DNA from: Trichostrongylus colubriformis
Taxonomy: Eukaryota > Nematoda > Chromadorea > Rhabditida > Trichostrongylidae
DNA length: 64,000 bases
NCBI GenBank assembly: GCA_963978905.1
Contig: OZ022261.1
Coordinates: 10,851,992 to 10,915,991, forward strand
Direction: 5' to 3'
Shown here: positions 58,438 to 64,000 of the stretch, in pieces
Layout of the letters: every line of letters starts with the position of its first letter
Numbering within the stretch: position 1 is the first letter of the stretch
Position numbers and translations under genes: made by a program
Notes under the pieces: model-generated
Databases searched by the model: none
What the model was told of the DNA's origin: nothing
Seen by the model: only the letters and a program-made list of their open reading frames with translations

Positions 58438-58671
58438 GTGGTGTGTACCTTTATGTCAGGAATTGGGGGCATGTCGCAAGCGAAATAATGCGGACAAGCT
58501 AATAGCGCCATTATCGTGGGTTCAAAAACGATTATAAGTCAACTGTGTATGGCGTCCCTAGCATTACCGTGTAATCGCTTCGTGACTCATTTATAGCGGC
58601 GCGCAAGTTCGCACACACCGCGTCGCATGCCGCTCGTCGTGGTACAAAATCCTGACATAAGGGTACACACT
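58438..58671. repeat. Family B foldback MITE
   Basis: GTGGTGTGTACCTTTATGTC and GACATAAGGGTACACAC pair; the core GCGTCGCATGCCGCTCGTCG reads as the reverse complement of the cores at 25120 and 54023. Confidence 0.75.
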
Positions 58672-60031
58672 CAGATACGCGGAAGAACTTCATTATAAAG
58701 TATCTCGCTGTGCAGCTCAACGAATAACAGTCAAATTTCGGTGCAAGAAACTATGGAAAGCATGCAAAGCCATCCATGAGGGAAAGTTTCACTTACTATA
58801 ATTGTTGCTGTTTTAAGAGGGAAAAAAGAGGAAAAAAGGCATCCGCACCGTGTTCTGCTGCATCAAAATTTACTACACGAAAAAGTTTCAGTGGAAATCG
58901 TAAAAAGTGACGGAGTGAGGTCGAACTTGGTGCTTACGACTCTTGAGTGGTAATTTTGCGCAACCCACTTACTGCTGGAAGCATCCCAGCCACTGTCGGA
59001 AGTGCCAGAATTCCAACATGTATCAAGCCAGCTTTCCTTAGGTTACTTTTAGGAAGCTTTTGAATTTATTGAATCCCCACCGGAGTAAAAGTTCATCAAT
59101 GGTGAGAGAGTCGACGCCCTCAATCATGACGCACTGTTGAGAAAAAGAAATTGGCGCGCATCCCCGCATTTTTTCTTTTGGATGTAAGAAAAAGACGACG
59201 GCAACAAGTCAGCACAATGTGATGAGTGCAAAAGTTTTGAGATTCTCAGATTCGTTGTGCCTTCTGCCATTACAACCCTTCCGCTTCAGAAAATGCTAGC
59301 AGAAAAACAGCGTGAAAGAATTACAACGGATTCAGGCTACGTCAGGCATGATCACTCTCCACTGCATATTTAATTAGTAAAGGGAACGCGTACGAATGGC
59401 ATTAGTAGAAGACGTGGAGTAATGCTGAGCATAGCAAAAGGAGCCAATTTTAATTTTCACTGTTGTCCACAGCGAAAAAGGCAGTGATAGGGGAAATCCG
59501 GACAAATTATGAGAAAATGAAGTGAATATAAAAGCCGAGGTGCTTAGTAAACGACGGTCAAGGAAAACGGAAGGAAATGTCCAGAGACCCGATATATAGG
59601 ACCCGCTCACAGCGGTGATTCCCGACGCGGACAACCTTTTCTTCAAGAGGCGAGTAGTCCGGACGAGTTGTCTATTGAAATGTTGCCAAGTCTTGAACAC
59701 GAAGGGATGACCGGAATTGGGTAGATTTATTTTCTGGAGTGAGCTTCAAGTTAAAGCTGGGGAAGTGTCCCATGATACTTTCAGCCCCGTCGAATCTCAT
59801 TGGCCACCCCCTCCATAGCCAATCAGGAATCACATCGCCTGGGGCTGGATCCGTCACCGAAGACTCAGCCATATTAATAACCATCACTCCGTTTTTACAG
59901 CTCAGAAACGTGCTTTTTGACAGGGACTTCATCCTAAATAGGCCTCTTATGTAGGCTTTCGGTTCCCATGTGAATGACTTAATTTAGGGATTTCTCAATA
60001 ACCGCATTACCCCTAATGCTGTCTTCAGAGG
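58672..60031. other. Intergenic with dispersed repeat
   Basis: 59470-59600 is related in inverse to 50336-50440. An 86-residue minus-strand frame at 59932-59672 is open and not low complexity but has no recognised motif or splice site. No gene called. Confidence 0.4.
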
Positions 60032-60424
60032 CACCGGAAGGGGTAAGAGGAAAGTAAGAACCATGGATGCATACTCTCCGAAACCAAACCCTTCAATTCA
60101 GAAGAGATGATGTGTAGCGAAACTCGCATTGAGAAAAGCGGCATGGGGTCTTATTACAATACCGCAGCACGGCGTGTCGTTCTGCAGTTCATCAGCCGGG
60201 AGAGTTGCCGGCGAGGGCGGGACAACGTTCGCGACCGGTGCTTTAGCCTCTCCGCCCGTCTACTGTCTACCTTCTACGAGTGACGCAGAGCGGCTCGGAA
60301 GAAGGAGGGTTTTCGGTTACCATTTCCCTGTTTTTTCGCCGTTTTATTTCGTTGCTTCTTTACAACACTGCTGAGCACCCCTTCTTTCATATTCCACAAT
60401 CTGCCAAATTTACCCCTTCCGGTG
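60032..60424. repeat. Family F, complete copy with inverted ends
   Basis: Ends CACCGGAAGGGGTAA and TTACCCCTTCCGGTG are inverted, defining the family. The body is the reverse of 2809 and 46191. Confidence 0.85.
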
Positions 60425-61626
60425 TTTTTGAGCAGAACCCGAGGGTCACCAGATTGAGTACTTTAGTCTTGCGGCTTCATTTGCCCCTCTTTAAGCTTGA
60501 TTTTTCAGCTATCCTTTCTCCGAACCTCTACTTCTACTTTGAGAAAGTCGGTACTGAAGAGGGGGTCATCGATATCCGTAACTCCATGTCCTTCCCCATG
60601 GGAAATTTATGCAAAAGTTCTTGTAGCAGTGTTATTTAGGTTTCTGAGCTACATGTCCTCTTTCTTCTTTCTATGCATCTCAAAGGTTATTTTGGACTTC
60701 ATAACGCTGTAACGGCCTCATCTTGTCTCACGACATTCTTCTCCACTTCCCAGTCCCTGCCTTAGCTCACGTCAACATTTCAGAAGCTAATGTTTGGCGA
60801 GCTATCCGAGTCAGATTTATTGGTTTATCGGCTGTAATAAACTAGTTCGAATGAATCCCGAGGGGAGCAATTTTCCGCTGGGGCAAGCTATAGCCTATAT
60901 CCAATGGAAAAGTATTGTATTGGATTTCCAACACTTATTGTTTCTGCTCCTTCAGGGTCTCTTTCAGCGGCCTTCGAGAACAAAGAGCATTCTTGAGATG
61001 CTTTGTCGATAGCCAAGGGCGTTTCAACTGCCATGGCATCACGATTGCTCTTATGCAGCTAGCGCTAGCGTTGTATGCGACACGAACTAAGCCGGAAAAT
61101 TAATAGACCTATTATAATTATGTAATTCGAGTACGTCACGCCATGTCGTGCCCAAAGTTACACTCTGGGTACTGATTCGTCCCGTCCAGTGCTATTGACC
61201 CCACATTATTCTTTCTGCCTTGTAAAACCTCACAATCAGTGCAGTTGAATTTGAAATGATAGTAGGGCGCTCTTGAGTCTGTCTTGAAAATTCAAGTGGA
61301 CTTAAATGGGTAATTACGTGATCAATAGTGCGAGAGCTGCAGAGAGATACAACGAAGCACCAACTTTGAGACCAAATAGCTTTTTCGGGATGAGAAGACG
61401 GACAAATAAAATTCAGTATAGGCAATATAGTGATGTCTTCGAGTCAGTGAATGTGATGGAAATGAGGGAGCCGTGAAGTTCGGAGAGGATGAGGGGTGCA
61501 GAGCATCATTACACATAGAGTATGCTGTCGGTGGGTATGTGTGTGTGTGTACTACCAATGAGCACGACTCAGCTTTACTACATGTGCTTACTCGAGTTGT
61601 TACTACGTCACATTTTCTACAATTAG
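60425..61626. other. Intergenic, nothing firm
   Basis: Short frames only. A small GT run lies at about 61540. No repeat recognised. Confidence 0.35.
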
Positions 61627-61736
61627 GCGCTGTTGTCATACCACCATGCTTCATAATTTGGTTTTTAACACAACTGTTGCTGCATTTTTCTCCCGTTTCA
61701 AGTCGTGTCATTTCTCCGCTAGCCCGTCTTACAGCG
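61627..61736 (+). CDS. Candidate membrane exon
   Basis: After a TTTCTACAATTAG acceptor an open frame reads AVVIPPCFIIWFLTQLLLHF then SPVSSRVISPLARLTA and meets a GTGTTC donor in phase 0. One clear transmembrane helix. Family not recognised; could be an exon of a membrane protein gene extending right, or chance. Confidence 0.25.
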
Positions 61737-62202
61737 GTGTTCCCACAATGCATGGCCTCCATTGGCTGTCAATGAGCCTTCTCTTAAGCCCTAGGATGCT
61801 CTTCATGCCTAGCTAAATCGAAGGAGTATTTCGAAGATGTTAATGAGCATTGCATCGTTATCATCAACTGGAAACTGCTAAACGACATGTTCATTATTAA
61901 TTTTGGACCAAGATTTGCCAAGCCGAAATTAATCCGACTTCCTGTTACTCGCTGAGCGAGGTGTATATCATTAGGGTAGAAAATGCCGCGTAGTCGATGC
62001 ATGCGTGCGAGCTATACATAGGTGCCGCATTCAGATGGGTCCTGAAGCGATTTCTGAGTATTGAGCCTTGTTAATGACCAACTACGTTTGTGTCTCTTTC
62101 ACCACGCGGATTTTCTGTCTCAATGGCATACAACCCGCTGAGCATTATCCAGTGTGCATATTTCGTAGTCAACAGAAATGTTCATTTTACTTTAAGATGC
62201 TC
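61737..62202. other. Non-coding gap, nothing recognised
   Basis: No exon or repeat recognised. Confidence 0.3.
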
Positions 62203-62325
62203 TCCTCAGTCAGGGTTCAATACATTAAAGCCTTGGCCGGGGCCACAACGCTCATTAATAGGGTCCTCAGTCAGGGTTTAATACATCAAAGTCTTGGCCG
62301 AGGCCACAACTCCCATGAATAGGGT
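62203..62325. repeat. Tandem duplication, period 61
   Basis: TCCTCAGTCAGGGTT, then CTTGGCCG, GGCCACAAC and AATAGGGT occurs twice with several mismatches. Confidence 0.9.
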
Positions 62326-62749
62326 CTTCAGATCGAACAAAAGAAAGCTGAGACCACGTCAACGGAAGTGGCTTTTCAGATGACTTTTGTTTGCTCAGTT
62401 CCTGCCGTAGAAATGCCTCGAAAGCAGATTTCAAGCTAATGTGGTTAGCGCTTGGTCCAGAACTTAAATACGTAAATGTAGCAGTTTCAAGAATCGACAT
62501 TGCAATTCCATTTTCTTGTTGCGAAAATGAATCTCTCGCTCCTCTTAGGAACGTTCCTTTCCTGGAATGGCATCAAGAAATTAAAGTTTTAATTCTTAAT
62601 TCCCGATGAAAACTTCTGGTGAAAATTAACGTGGCCGCGTTTCAATTTATCATTCATATTTCATTGCGGTAACGACAGCAATTAATGTTCAAGTTCGATA
62701 ATTTCCACGCGTTGTGGTTTTCCTCACGAAATAGCTTCATTACGAATAG
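62326..62749. other. Non-coding gap, nothing firm
   Basis: A 72-residue frame at 62391-62609 has no recognised motif. Confidence 0.3.
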
Positions 62750-62986
62750 AGGACGGCCGCCGAGAGGTTTTACTCGGAAGGTGTCTATATTGGAGCCCTA
62801 CTGGCTGGTTCTATTCCGATACTGTGGGAGAAAATTGGAGTTACAATTGCGACGAATTTTCTATTTTTAATTAAACTTGGCTACAATGACGTTGTTATGG
62901 TTTCGTTTCACGCATTTGCCATTCTGTTTTTGTCCTTTCGCTCATTACTCAGGAAGAGTTTCAGGCAAATGTGTTCCTGCCATTAG
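62750..62986 (+). CDS. Candidate multi-span membrane exon
   Basis: Open for 78 residues after a TACGAATAG acceptor: RTAAERFYSEGVYIGALLAG, then SIPILWEKIGVTIATNFLFLI, then VVMVSFHAFAILFLSF, then a basic stretch RSLLRKSFRQ. The ER-F/Y pattern after a helix, followed by two helices and a basic loop, recalls nematode seven-helix chemoreceptors (Sre- or Srab-like), but this rests on general pattern only. The true end may be a donor before the stop. Confidence 0.3.
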   Translation, partial: RTAAERFYSEGVYIGALLAGSIPILWEKIGVTIATNFLFLIKLGYNDVVMVSFHAFAILFLSFRSLLRKSFRQMCSCH

Positions 62987-63753
62987 CTATCGGCTCTTTT
63001 GATTCTTTTCGGAACCACTTTCTTCCAAAAGTATTTCACTATTTTTAGATCCTATGTTTAAATTTAAAATCTACTGCTCTATCAACTCTCTTGTAGCGGT
63101 GGTTGTTCTTGTGGTTATTTTGTTTTTTTTTCATCAAAAATTCAGCAATTAGTTCGCTCCCCAGCCGGAACGTGAAAGGTCTCCAGACAGAGGGTGCACT
63201 TCTCAATAACATTCCCCCCAGCAACAGCAGTGCCTCCTCGCGTGGCTGTGTTGTTCGGCCACTAAACTCGCAGTGCCCAGTGAACGGCTTTTTACAAAGG
63301 GGAAGGGGAGGAGTTTTGCATATGCTAATCCTCAGTTGGCTACGTCTGGTCTAGGGGTCTGCCACCAGGAGGGGATGTGATGTGTAGAGGACTTTGTGCT
63401 ATGCCAGCCACAGCCAAAGGAACGAAAATGGAGAGGGGGGAAGCATCGATCGGCGAGAAGGGGCTGGGTGCCCAATTCTCTCGAGACTACGCTGAATCTG
63501 TTGCTCACGTAACCCATTAACGTGTGAAGAGGCACGGATTGGAGTAGTTCGCCAAAATACTCAGGATTACTCTTTCCCATTCCCGGTAATTAAACAATTG
63601 TAAAAGCTGTGAATGAATCTCATTTTCCCTAATCTAGCCACAGATTTCTAGAAAAATGCATATGAAAATGCTCCCAAATAAAGGAATGAAATAAAGGAAT
63701 TTTATAGCGATTCATTGGCCTATCCGCGATGCACATGTACTTGACGTGTGCAG
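62987..63753. other. Probable intron or intergenic
   Basis: Poly-T tract near 63121. No repeat family recognised with confidence. Confidence 0.3.
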
Positions 63754-63940
63754 GATGCATTGGACCCTGTTAAGTCCACTGATCTATCACGGTACCCAAT
63801 TCTTTTGAGGACTTCCCAGGAGCAGCCGTCGCAAATGATGAATATGTGGTCCCCATTGGCCTTTTCTGATGTTTTGCTTCTTCATCTTGTTTCGACTGCA
63901 CTTATCGTCGTCATTCCCTGGAAGTGGGAATTAAGTGATG
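63754..63940 (+). CDS. Candidate exon at right edge
   Basis: A GTGTGCAG acceptor is followed by an open frame and a GTAAGG donor; 62 codons plus one base. It reads DALDPVKSTDLSRYPILLRT, then SPLAFSDVLLLHLVSTALIV with one membrane helix, then PWKWELSDG. The LSRYP....TS region before a helix loosely recalls the loop before helix 6 of Sre-type receptors. Possibly a further exon of the same gene as 62750-62986; no family proof. Confidence 0.35.
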
Positions 63941-64000
63941 GTAAGGAGCTCTGGGAAAGCACATTAAGATAATACGTTTAGGACGACACGGTTATTAAGA

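Noticed and set aside
59672..59932. 86-residue minus-strand frame without low complexity
   Set aside because: No splice sites, no motif, and it adjoins a dispersed repeat.
1..64000. CRISPR arrays, rRNA and bacterial operons
   Set aside because: No direct-repeat and spacer array, no rRNA landmarks, and genes are spliced; the DNA is eukaryotic.

Overview
The window reads as nuclear DNA of a nematode, most likely a clade V (strongylid or rhabditid-like) worm. The case rests on two intron-containing genes that I could reassemble exon by exon with consistent splice phase, on short worm-type acceptors (TTTTCAG, TTTGCAG) just upstream of start codons, and on a dense mixture of mariner, Tc1 and palindromic MITE-like repeats. 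There are no operons of bacterial type, no rRNA and no CRISPR. The species call is inference.

Two genes are well supported. On the minus strand, 7557 to 4025, lies a four-exon gene for a 184-residue mitochondrial fission process protein (MTP18/MTFP1 family, mtp-18). On the plus strand, 34164 to 45389, lies a nine-exon gene for a 558-residue SLC17-type organic anion transporter of the major facilitator superfamily. Several weaker coding candidates are listed with low confidence: a membrane exon at 11904-12044, a 36-residue secreted-peptide ORF at 28891-28781 (minus), and exon-like blocks at 61627-61736, 62750-62986 and 63754-63940, which could belong to a membrane or chemoreceptor-like gene running off the right edge.

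Most of the rest is repeat. Three mariner elements with paired inverted termini and flanking TA lie at 8802-9685, 22958-23896 and 54571-55848. Two further mariner fragments lie near 13495-13795 and 47580-48160. A Tc1-like element with a dead transposase lies at 56686-58247. Three mariner copies share the same architecture: the helix-turn-helix part is joined to the second catalytic region, so the first catalytic Asp is lost.

Foldback elements are the other major component. The most striking is 29988-31362, an almost perfect 1.37 kb palindrome whose arms carry regularly spaced copies of a small hairpin module. A related module occurs in the foldback at 19531-20567, which is itself nested in a TA-flanked element at 18842-20625. 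At least five dispersed families recur (called A, B, D, E and F here), and copies of them fill the long introns of the SLC17 gene, while its 54 and 93 base introns carry none.

The window is therefore a gene-poor, repeat-rich stretch. Its main interest lies in palindromic mobile elements and in the way they reshape introns, including an 11-base direct repeat that flanks intron 2 of mtp-18.
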